Source: Candidatus Latescibacterota bacterium
GTDB lineage: Bacteria > Latescibacterota > UBA2968 > UBA8231
Reading direction: 5' to 3'
Length of the DNA stretch: 64,000 nucleotides
Assembly: GCA_022820485.1 (NCBI GenBank)
Contig: JAJEFJ010000027.1
Coordinates: 1-64,000 of the forward strand
Below, piece after piece: positions 16,321 through 24,216 of this stretch (the first letter of the stretch is position 1; each line of letters starts with the position of its first letter). The position numbers and the translations under genes are program-made. The notes under the pieces were generated by a model. That model saw nothing but the letters and a program-made list of their open reading frames with translations. It did no database searches and was not told the DNA's origin.

Positions 16321-19300
16321 TCACGGCAGTTCTTCTTGAACTTGGGTCTCACTCCAGCGGGGTTGGATTCCAAAGGCCCGAGCCTGCTGTACCATTTCCT
16401 GTTCCGTCAGACCGGCGATTTCTGCTGCCCGGCCAATAGATATAAGCCCCTGTTTATAGAACAACAATGCCCGCGTCTTCTTACCCCCGTGGACGCTTGG
16501 CTCGGCGCACCACTGGTCGCGCAAAATGGCGAGTGGTTCAAGGGCTGCTTCGGGAAGGTGCAATAGATCCACCAAGACGGCGTGGTCGAGAGCTTGGCGA
16601 GCGTCGTCCTGATATGCCTCATTGGCTGGCAGGAATTCCTTTCCCTTGAATCGCTCAAAGATGTCTTCGGCTTGGGCTAACTGCTCTTTGCTGAGGGAGC
16701 GCGGGTCCAAGACCGTCAGACGAGGCAACTGAGTAATCGTGAGACTCGCCCGGCCTTGCTGCTGTCTGGTGCCGACCCACCAGAAGGCGAGGAGCCCCAG
16801 CGTCGTGTTGGCCCACAAGACGAGAGGCAATGTCCATTCATCCTGCTCTGGGATGAAATTGGGCCACGCCCGACCGCCAATTGCTTTGGCTGGCGTAAGG
16901 CAAGCGGTGAGGCTTTGCGAGTTGATCCGAAAATCGCGGTTGAAGTGCAACCGAGAGGCCGTGCGCTTCCAAGCGGATACGGCTCGGTCATCGCATCCGG
17001 GGCGCACCACTCCTTCGCTATCGGGCGGGACGACGATCCCTCGTTCTCGCTCGGCGTCATGGCCCCACAATGCCGGATACTGCGGTACTCCTTGAATGGG
17101 TATGATTTCAAACGGCCCTCGCGGAGTCCCGTCGCTGTGGTTTCCAGAGATGTCGATATGGTATAACCCCTCCTTACCAAGATCCCTAAGTTGAGTTGTA
17201 GGAAGCGATGTGGAGTACCCTTGAGGAAGTTGGAGCGTTTCAGCAGCGAGCCCGATGGCAGCGGCGGCGAGCGTGGTTTCGCGGATCGACGCACAGCCGC
17301 CTTGGCTCAAGGGGGCGCGGATGTACGTGCCAATGGTTTCGCGGTCTCCTACGCAAATCCGCCCATGCTGGGCTTGGGGAGAGAGGAGCCCCACCGCCCG
17401 CGCCATTTCGAAGGCTTCCGAGAGATTGCGTGGCCGGTAGTAGAGATTGACGAATAGCGTTCCCCCGTCTCCTTTGCGTCCGGCGCGGCACTTGGTGGCC
17501 ACCACGAGGGCTTCAGCCATGCCCGTATCAGCCGAAAAGGCTAGGTCGGTCTGACCGTGTGCCGCAATAGTCAGCACGGCTAAGTCCTCGTACTCGCTTT
17601 CCAGCAAACGACGGGCATCCTCCCAAGAACTACCGCTCACACACGCAGCCGGTAGCACTAGCGCAAGGACGCCCCCGGACTTGGCCTTGGCGTGGGCTAA
17701 ATCAATGAAATTGGAGGCAAGCCCGGCGTTGCCGTGACCAGCTAGGTATCCGCTCTTTTTCAGCTTAGCGCATATCCTCTTTAATCGACTGCTCATTTGC
17801 CGCTGTTCATCTCCACTTGTGCCCAACCCAGCAAATGACGGCACAGGAATGCCGACCTTGGAACCTTCCTGACCCGTTGGCCGCGTAAACGGCGGATTCA
17901 TTATCACCAGATCAGCCGTTTCGCGGGGAAGAATCATGTCTTGGCTCCCCTCGGTCTCCACATCCGCGCCCGTGCCGTGCGCCACGGTGGCACCAGTCCC
18001 AAACAGCGATGGCGCAGCGTCATCCTCAATCAGATCAAGCGCCCCCAACGCCATCGTATGCCGCTTTTCCTGACTCTGCTGTCCGTAGGGCAATGTGTGA
18101 ACGCGGGTACGACCAAAGGTCGTTCCCGGATGGGCACTCGACAGCATGGACGCGGTAAGGTGCGTTGCCGCCGGCATAATGTCCGCAGCGATGAGGGCAT
18201 GTTCCATCATCGGCTGATGCAGCGCCTGATCATCGCCGCCAGTCCGCCGGTAGCGCACCGCTATAGCGCGATACGCCGCCGAGAGTAGAGCGCCCGTGCC
18301 ACAGGCCAAATCGGCAACTCGGAGACTAGTGAGAGCATCCGGGTCAGACCAATCCGTCTTCGCGTCCAAACGAGCTGCCGCCAACTCGCCGAGCAAGGCC
18401 GCCGAGGTCGGCAGCGTGTAAAACGTAGCGAGGAACTTCCGGTCAGCGATGAGCCGTTGGAACATGCGCCCGGAAAGGTCGTGCAAGGTGGTAGCCCCCA
18501 ACCCCGCTAGATCGCTGGCCGCTTGGGCAAGGCGATTGAGAACCGCATTCGCCGTGCCGTCGGGGATCGGCAAGAGCAAATCGGAAGCAATGCGAAATAT
18601 CGGATAATAATTGATGTTATCGAGGATATGCTGCCAGCATTCAAGCAAACGGCTCTTGCTGACGTCGTTGCGCCCCGGAATACGCAATTGGTCGATGGTG
18701 GGAATCTCGTGCGCTTCAACAATAGCGGTGTGAAAAACGAGCGCGTTGGCGACGATGGCCATGGCCATGCGCGAGGTCTGCTCGCCGTCCTCTTGGTGGA
18801 GGGACTGCGCCATACTCTCCAGCGCATGAGTGCCGGCCGTTTCGCGCAACTTACCGGCAGCCTCACCAATACTCTGCTCCAGAATCTGCGTTCCCTCGGC
18901 GAGCAGCCGCTCAGACAGCGAGACATTTTCAATACAGCTAGCGAGGTCGTCAATACTACCGTCGAGCCAACCCGTAGCTGGCCAACGAACACCCATATCC
19001 ACTTCTTGCAGCGAATACGTGCAGTAGCGGAACTCAGCGGCCTCAATATGCTGCTCCAAGTCCGCCTGTGGCACCTGGCTCAGTTCCCGTGGTACCTGGA
19101 CGGCGATAGTCTGCTCAATCCGGTCTCCGTTATACTGCAAAAATTGCCCCAAGCGGGCTTGAGCATCCGCTTCGACACTGCGCGCTGGCAGAAACTCCGT
19201 CTCCAAGACGACCGGAATGCCGCCCGGCGGGCGAATAACGATGTCCGGCCGCAATGCCGTCTCGCGGAGGACGCCCTGTTGCTCCACACCGGTGTGATCA

Positions 19301-19374
19301 CGCCAGCGCGGGTGCTTGGTCCGTAGCACATCTAATAGCCGGACGTTGAAGGCGATTTCGCTAGTTCGGGGCAT
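16321..19374 (-). CDS. Type IIG/ISP-like adenine methylase with nuclease-like N-terminus and UPF0175-like C-terminus
   Basis: This 1017-aa protein has three parts. (1) Residues ~1-130 read like a PD-(D/E)xK-type domain: RPDIVIRPPGGIPVVLETEF gives P43-D44 ... E58-x-E60, with Glu where Lys is usual. (2) The N6-adenine methylase core has FYTLPTSAALLGELA (motif X, ~318), VADLACGTGALL (motif I, ~353) and IMNPPF (motif IV, 493-496), followed by a long region likely holding target recognition. (3) The last ~55 residues (GLISIGRAAEIAGLTEQEM ... AFGIQPRWSETQ) look like the HTH of UPF0175 antitoxins. It is the last gene of an operon with an ATPase and a 184-aa protein, 13 bp after the latter. I infer restriction/modification or a related phage defence role; no separate R or S subunit is present. 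Confidence 0.75.
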   Translation of the reverse strand: MPRTSEIAFNVRLLDVLRTKHPRWRDHTGVEQQGVLRETALRPDIVIRPPGGIPVVLETEFLPARSVEADAQARLGQFLQYNGDRIEQTIAVQVPRELSQVPQADLEQHIEAAEFRYCTYSLQEVDMGVRWPATGWLDGSIDDLASCIENVSLSERLLAEGTQILEQSIGEAAGKLRETAGTHALESMAQSLHQEDGEQTSRMAMAIVANALVFHTAIVEAHEIPTIDQLRIPGRNDVSKSRLLECWQHILDNINYYPIFRIASDLLLPIPDGTANAVLNRLAQAASDLAGLGATTLHDLSGRMFQRLIADRKFLATFYTLPTSAALLGELAAARLDAKTDWSDPDALTSLRVADLACGTGALLSAAYRAIAVRYRRTGGDDQALHQPMMEHALIAADIMPAATHLTASMLSSAHPGTTFGRTRVHTLPYGQQSQEKRHTMALGALDLIEDDAAPSLFGTGATVAHGTGADVETEGSQDMILPRETADLVIMNPPFTRPTGQEGSKVGIPVPSFAGLGTSGDEQRQMSSRLKRICAKLKKSGYLAGHGNAGLASNFIDLAHAKAKSGGVLALVLPAACVSGSSWEDARRLLESEYEDLAVLTIAAHGQTDLAFSADTGMAEALVVATKCRAGRKGDGGTLFVNLYYRPRNLSEAFEMARAVGLLSPQAQHGRICVGDRETIGTYIRAPLSQGGCASIRETTLAAAAIGLAAETLQLPQGYSTSLPTTQLRDLGKEGLYHIDISGNHSDGTPRGPFEIIPIQGVPQYPALWGHDAERERGIVVPPDSEGVVRPGCDDRAVSAWKRTASRLHFNRDFRINSQSLTACLTPAKAIGGRAWPNFIPEQDEWTLPLVLWANTTLGLLAFWWVGTRQQQGRASLTITQLPRLTVLDPRSLSKEQLAQAEDIFERFKGKEFLPANEAYQDDARQALDHAVLVDLLHLPEAALEPLAILRDQWCAEPSVHGGKKTRALLFYKQGLISIGRAAEIAGLTEQEMVQQARAFGIQPRWSETQVQEELP

Positions 19375-19387
19375 GGTTCGAGAAAGT

Positions 19388-19942
19388 TCAGTCTATTTCA
19401 ATGGCTTGGGCCGATAGTTTCTCGGCCAGCTCAGTTGACGGGATAATATCGACCACGTCCATCATCTCTTTGGTTAATGGACTCTTTAGAAAACCTCTCA
19501 AATTGTCTGTCAAGTTATCCATCAGTATAACGGAGTCCGACGAAGCCGAGGTCGTTACGAGCCAGAACTGAAACTCATTCTCCGGCAGAAACGCTTTTAC
19601 ATCGTCCCGCGAGCATGACAAGCGACACAGGACCAACATCGACCCGTAAAGTTTAAGCCGGTGCTCTTTAAGAACTTCGTCGTAAAGCAAGTCAACTTGG
19701 TCGTCGTCGCTGAGGTAATCATACTTTTCTTTGAAATCAACTATCGTGCTCTCTAAGTCGGTTTCCTCTATAAAAACGACGCTTTGTTTATCCTTGCTGA
19801 CCGTTACATAATCGCAGCACTCACACATCCCAAGTCCGGCAGCGCTGCGCATGTTGGATACTTTCTCCGTGCTGTCCATCCGATACGCTTTGAAGACGCC
19901 GCCGGCAGACTCTATTGGCTCGGCGAATTGGGATAAGGGCAT
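19388..19942 (-). CDS. 184-aa protein of unknown family, partner of the ATPase
   Basis: This protein is separated from the upstream ATPase by one base (TAG-A-ATG) and from the downstream methylase by 13 bp, so it is almost certainly co-expressed with both. It has a short Cys cluster (GMCECCDYVTVSK, residues ~38-50), then FIEETDLESTIVDFKEKYDY with several acidic residues, an alpha-helical middle and a beta-strand-rich second half (SMLVLCRLS, FQFWLVTTSA). I recognise no family. Small partners of such ATPases are often nuclease or other toxic effectors (for example in Septu or PARIS), but no HNH or TOPRIM motif is evident. The codon and base composition is clearly AT-richer than the methylase gene. 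Effector is inference. Confidence 0.6.
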   Translation of the reverse strand: MPLSQFAEPIESAGGVFKAYRMDSTEKVSNMRSAAGLGMCECCDYVTVSKDKQSVVFIEETDLESTIVDFKEKYDYLSDDDQVDLLYDEVLKEHRLKLYGSMLVLCRLSCSRDDVKAFLPENEFQFWLVTTSASSDSVILMDNLTDNLRGFLKSPLTKEMMDVVDIIPSTELAEKLSAQAIEID

Positions 19943-19943
19943 T

Positions 19944-21290
19944 CTACAGCCCTTTGATGTAGAGATCAGAGAAGGGCTTAGTCAACGACTGTTTGACTTC
20001 TGCCATCACCACGTCCATGTCGTCGTTCCATTCGGCATCCGGCGGAAATTTATTCAGCCTGACGAGTTCTCGGTCTTCCGGTTTTTCCTTTACATGCACC
20101 TCAAGCCACTTGAGGATCGTCATACTGTGGGTAGAGACCACTACATTGACCCCCTGACGGGCCAATTCAAAGAGAAACGCCGCCATCTCAACCTGCCAAG
20201 CCGGATGAAGATTCGATTCAGGTTCATCGATAAACAGAAAAGAGCCTCGTTCTAAGGCCCCTCGCTCAATCAGCAAGGCTAGCATTCCCATATTTGCAAC
20301 CCCTGCCGACGTAAGAGAAAGCGGAATCGACTTGCCTTTTTGTTGAAATTCAAGATCACCCGTTTCACTCAACAAAATCTTCCCGCCAATGGCATCGTGC
20401 AGACTTTCATGTATTCCGGAGAAAGGATGTTCGATACGACTCCTTCTGAGGGCAACGGCCATGTCGTAGAAGTAATCTGGGACTCCGTTCAAAGAATCTC
20501 CGAAAGGGGAACGTGAGTCGAGCTTAATCGACTCCAGAGCACTTTTCAGTTTCCAATAAAGCGGAGATTCTAAATAGAAGGACTCAGGAAACGACTGCAC
20601 ATTCTGAATGATTTGCCGATGAAAAGTAAACTCAAAAGAATCTTCTTTTTCCTGTAATTCCCCCACTTCTTCGACGCTGAAACACAAGTGGGAATCGCCG
20701 CCCCTTTTGAGATATGGAAGACTAAACGCTTGGAAATTCCTACATGCGTTTTGTATAACCTTGATCCTCCATCCCCACTCAATCGCCGATACCATATCTC
20801 TAAAGCCTTCTTCTAGAGTGTCTATGGATGATTGAGTCGCGAACAGCCAAACAGGGTCCCCTTCTTCTTTCTTTTCAACACTGTTTTTAAAAGTTTGGAA
20901 ATGTACCTTTATCTCCTCGACTTCAGCCATCAATTCGGGCTGCACTGCCCTGAGCTTGTCAAGTTCATTCTGGAGCGGATAACTTGGGAACGCCTCTCGT
21001 AGAATAGATTCGATCTTTTGGAGTCCCCGTCTGATTGCGGACAAGGGGCTTTCTCCTACCACTCGACCGCTCTGCGCGGAAAGTTGCAACTCCGATTCTA
21101 TGAGACGGGCTGTCGCATCAAAAAACACTAGCGCATGATTCGCGTTCCTCGCTCTAAGCATCGAGTACAGCATCTTCGACACGAACGTCTTGCCCGTGTT
21201 GTTCGGCCCGGCGAATACCGTGAACTGACCAACTTGGACGGTCGCTTTGTCGATTGGTCCAAAATTCTCAATTTTCAACTCAAGGTCCAT
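19944..21290 (-). CDS. AAA/ABC-type ATPase of the OLD-like (AAA_15/AAA_21) class
   Basis: This 448-aa protein has Walker A GPNNTGKT (28-35), a signature-like LTSAGVANMG, Walker B FLFIDEPESNLHP (351-363) and an H-loop STHS (386-389). The long alpha-helical insertion between Walker A and the signature (~50-300) resembles the coiled coil of SMC/Rad50-like ATPases. No C-terminal TOPRIM is present; the protein ends ~60 residues after the H-loop, so it is not a full OLD nuclease. Such ATPases are sensor subunits in several phage-defence systems (PARIS AriA, Septu PtuA, retron-associated). It is the first gene of the three-gene operon; ATG 21290 follows AAGGAAGGG. It is AT-rich relative to its surroundings, suggesting recent acquisition. 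Confidence 0.85.
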   Translation of the reverse strand: MDLELKIENFGPIDKATVQVGQFTVFAGPNNTGKTFVSKMLYSMLRARNANHALVFFDATARLIESELQLSAQSGRVVGESPLSAIRRGLQKIESILREAFPSYPLQNELDKLRAVQPELMAEVEEIKVHFQTFKNSVEKKEEGDPVWLFATQSSIDTLEEGFRDMVSAIEWGWRIKVIQNACRNFQAFSLPYLKRGGDSHLCFSVEEVGELQEKEDSFEFTFHRQIIQNVQSFPESFYLESPLYWKLKSALESIKLDSRSPFGDSLNGVPDYFYDMAVALRRSRIEHPFSGIHESLHDAIGGKILLSETGDLEFQQKGKSIPLSLTSAGVANMGMLALLIERGALERGSFLFIDEPESNLHPAWQVEMAAFLFELARQGVNVVVSTHSMTILKWLEVHVKEKPEDRELVRLNKFPPDAEWNDDMDVVMAEVKQSLTKPFSDLYIKGL

Positions 21291-21380
21291 AAGTCCCTTC
21301 CTTGAGATCCTCCATAGGTATTCCCAAGCGGCAACTAACGACGTGGGCTATATCGTCCTCAGCGGCTGCTTACCTGATAA

Positions 21381-21395
21381 AATATCGTCGATATT
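21381..21395. promoter_or_regulatory. Palindrome upstream of the ATPase operon
   Basis: AATATCG-T-CGATATT is a perfect inverted repeat 86 bp upstream of the ATPase start, in the only non-coding gap before the operon. It could be an operator or part of the promoter; nothing else supports this. Confidence 0.4.
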
Positions 21396-21437
21396 AGCAC
21401 TTCTCGCATCGGATCATTATCCCACCTCCACCGTGCG

Positions 21438-22598
21438 CTACCCGCAAACCATCTCCCCAGTCTTATGCTCCTCAATCCAATCCCAGTCCACCTCCACGCC
21501 CAACCCCGGCCCTTCTGGCACTTCCACGCAGCCATTTTCATCCACCGAATCCAACTCGTCGAGCCAACGCCTCTCGCTGTAAACCGCCGGCTTGGTATCG
21601 TTGACCAGAGGGTGTACCAAGCCCAACTCGTAATAGTTGGCATTGCGCAAAGTCGCCATGATGTGGCGGTGCGCCAAACTGCCGCCGTGCAACTCCACGT
21701 CCAGCCCGTGCGACTCGGCCATCGCGGCGATCTTCATCACCCCGGTGATACCGCCATCGGCGCTGCTATTGGCGCGCACGAAGTCAGTGGCACCAGCGGT
21801 AATCGTATCGGCCTTGGCTTCCAGCCCGCGCACATGTTCGCCCATCAGCATCGGCGTCTTGATTAGCTCGCGCAGCTTGACGTGGGCAAAGCGAGAAAAA
21901 CCGCCACCCCTGAACGGGTCTTCATACCACATATAGCGTGCCTCGTCGCAGGCGCGGCCCACCTTGAGCACGTCCTCGAATGTGGGAAAACATCCGGCCG
22001 GATCGAGCAACAGGTCCATATCGTCGCCCACTGCTTCGCGAATGGCTAACACCGCCGCTACCTCGCGGTCGATCGGCCCGTTGACCCAGCCGTGGATCTT
22101 AAACGCCGGATAGCCGTGTTGCTCCTTGCAGCGCAGCGCAAATTGCGCGAAGTCGTCCGGCGTCGTCAGACCGCCGTTTTCGTCGCCGTGGTAGGTCGAG
22201 GCGTAGGCTGGCAACTTCTTGCGCCAACCTCCGCCCAAAAGCTCGTAGATCGGCGCGTCGTAGAGCTTGCCAGCAAAATCCCATAGCGCGGTGTCCGCCG
22301 TGCCCGGTGGCGTGCCGTCTTGGCCGCGCCGCGAACGCTTGAGATCGTGCCAGATGATCTCGCGGTCCAGCGGGTTGCGGCCGAGCAAGTACTGCGCCGT
22401 GCGGGGATCGATGCCGCCGGGCGCAATGCCGCTGACCCCGGCGCTAGTTTCGATAGTCAGGATGCCGCCACTCTGAGACAGGCGGCCTCCTTTTCTATAG
22501 ACCGTGTCGAAGCCCAATTGCTCCTCCAACTCCATATCGGCGATCTCGTAGTCGAAATGCGTCGTAGTGATGCGGGTGATCTTGATATTTCGTGCCAT
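21438..22598 (-). CDS. Mandelate racemase / muconate lactonizing-type enolase-superfamily enzyme
   Basis: This 386-aa protein has the catalytic set of the enolase superfamily: AFKIHGW (K167-x-H169), LLLDPAG (Asp199), WYEDPF (Glu226), MGEHVRG (Glu254) and VELHGG (His304). The three carboxylates bind Mg2+. The KxH base and the late His suggest a sugar-acid dehydratase or racemase, but specificity (fuconate, galactonate, rhamnonate or others) cannot be fixed by eye. It is cytoplasmic and lies 11 bp after the sulfatase gene, so the two are probably an operon for a sulfated sugar or its acid. Confidence 0.85.
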   Translation of the reverse strand: MARNIKITRITTTHFDYEIADMELEEQLGFDTVYRKGGRLSQSGGILTIETSAGVSGIAPGGIDPRTAQYLLGRNPLDREIIWHDLKRSRRGQDGTPPGTADTALWDFAGKLYDAPIYELLGGGWRKKLPAYASTYHGDENGGLTTPDDFAQFALRCKEQHGYPAFKIHGWVNGPIDREVAAVLAIREAVGDDMDLLLDPAGCFPTFEDVLKVGRACDEARYMWYEDPFRGGGFSRFAHVKLRELIKTPMLMGEHVRGLEAKADTITAGATDFVRANSSADGGITGVMKIAAMAESHGLDVELHGGSLAHRHIMATLRNANYYELGLVHPLVNDTKPAVYSERRWLDELDSVDENGCVEVPEGPGLGVEVDWDWIEEHKTGEMVCG

Positions 22599-22609
22599 CG
22601 TTAGCTCCT

Positions 22610-24073
22610 CTATTTTTGTGAGATTTCGTTTTCATCCGCGGCCAACGGCCCCACTGCGCCCAAACGCAGCGCGGGATAGAGCGTTTCAAAAAGCGGCGTG
22701 TCGCCCGTATCGCGGGCATAGCGCCAATAGAGCCGCGCCATTTTTTTGACCTGCTCGTCATAGGCCGGATCCTGCGCCAGATTCTTCATTTCATAGGGGT
22801 CTTCGTCTAGCTGGTACAACTCGTCGAAATCAAAGCCGTTAAACACAAACTTCCACGGCCCATCCCACACCACCCGCTGCGTCAGCCGGTGGCGGTTGCC
22901 AAAGTATTCGGCATAACCTCGGGTCCATTCGTCGGCCACATTCGCCGGTTCGCGCAACAACTCCACAAACGAGCGGGAGTCGCCCCCATCAATAGGCTCG
23001 CAGTCGGCTAGTTCCAACAACGTCGGGCACAGATCGTGCAGGCCGACTCGACCCTCGCAAATAGCATTCCTCGCAATGTTAGGTCCACGCACAATAAGCG
23101 GCACCTGATACACTTCTTCGAAAGCGGAAATATCCTTGAAGAACAACCCGTGCGCTCCCAACAAATCCCCGTGGTCGGCGCACATTACAACGATCGTATC
23201 GTCGAGTTTGCCCATCCCTTCGAGGAAGTCAATTACCCGCCCGAACTGCACATCTATTTCGCTAATCGACGCAAAATAACACGCCCGCGCTTCACGCTTG
23301 TGCTCCTCGTTGAGCTGACGCCAAATGCCCTGCGCCCGCCGATAAAGCCCCGGCCGGTCCACCAGATCATCATCGGCGTTGGGCGGTGGCGGCAACTCTT
23401 GCTCTGCATAACGACCGTAAAATTCGCGGCTGGCGATAAAGGGATCGTGCGGCTCCTCAAAGCTGACAAAAGCACACCACGGATCGTCGCCTTGTACCAC
23501 TTCCTCCAGATAGCGCAGCGCCAGCGTCGTCGTCAGCCCCATGCTGCGCTCTGCCGCCGGCCGGTCGGTCACTCCGTAGAACAGATGGGGCCCATAGCCG
23601 TGCGGTGCTTCGAGATAATGCGCTGGATCGCACTCCGGCCGCAGCGGCTTATCTCCCAGCACCTCGGCGACCAACTCATTGAAAAGCGCCCCGCCTCTGA
23701 CCCCATTGACCTGCCAGCCGAAACGGCCCGGCGCATTATCGCGCTCAATATGCCACTTGCCGAAATACCCCGTGCGATAGCCAGCATCCACCATGCGCTC
23801 GGCCCAATGCACCTTATCGGTACGCAGCGCATGTAAATCCGGCACCTTGGGATAGAGCACCTCCAGCACTCCGTGGTTGTGCGGCATCAACCCGGTCATC
23901 AGGCTCGCCCGGGTCGGCGAGCAGATATTATTGGGCGTATAGGCGCGAGTAAAACGCACGCCCTCCCCGGCCAGCCGATCCAAGTACGGAGTTTGACAGA
24001 CGTGATCTGGCTCGAGCACGCGGGCCTGCATCTGATCGGCCATTAAAAAAAGAATATTGGGTCTATTGCTCAT
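22610..24073 (-). CDS. Type I (formylglycine-dependent) sulfatase
   Basis: This 487-aa protein begins NILFLMADQM (metal-binding Asp) and has the sulfatase motif ICSPTRASLMTG, in which Cys51 of C-x-P-x-R would be converted to formylglycine. Other family blocks are FGKWHIERD, DDTIVVMCADHGDLLGAHGL and a C-terminal region with WKFVFNGFDFDELYQLDEDP. No signal peptide is seen at the start (MSNRPN), so it is either cytoplasmic or uses a non-classical route. It is co-directional with the enolase-family gene. The likely role is desulfation of a carbohydrate; the specific ester is unknown. Confidence 0.9.
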   Translation of the reverse strand: MSNRPNILFLMADQMQARVLEPDHVCQTPYLDRLAGEGVRFTRAYTPNNICSPTRASLMTGLMPHNHGVLEVLYPKVPDLHALRTDKVHWAERMVDAGYRTGYFGKWHIERDNAPGRFGWQVNGVRGGALFNELVAEVLGDKPLRPECDPAHYLEAPHGYGPHLFYGVTDRPAAERSMGLTTTLALRYLEEVVQGDDPWCAFVSFEEPHDPFIASREFYGRYAEQELPPPPNADDDLVDRPGLYRRAQGIWRQLNEEHKREARACYFASISEIDVQFGRVIDFLEGMGKLDDTIVVMCADHGDLLGAHGLFFKDISAFEEVYQVPLIVRGPNIARNAICEGRVGLHDLCPTLLELADCEPIDGGDSRSFVELLREPANVADEWTRGYAEYFGNRHRLTQRVVWDGPWKFVFNGFDFDELYQLDEDPYEMKNLAQDPAYDEQVKKMARLYWRYARDTGDTPLFETLYPALRLGAVGPLAADENEISQK

Positions 24074-24216
24074 CGCTATTTGTTCCCCTGTTCGACGAAG
24101 TCACCGCACACAGTCTCCGCCATTATCCGCAGATTGTACAAGTCGCGTACATATTTGATCGACGAGTCAGCAAGTAGTGAGGGAACAACTGCGGATTCGC
24201 GCAAATACCACAGCCT

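Noticed and set aside
19388-21290. PARIS (AriA/AriB) or Septu assignment for the ATPase pair
   Set aside because: The ATPase is of a similar type, but the partner is 184 aa without TOPRIM/DUF4435 or HNH features, so naming it as either system is not supported.
19944-21290. OLD-family nuclease
   Set aside because: Only ~60 residues follow the H-loop; the TOPRIM nuclease domain of OLD proteins is absent.
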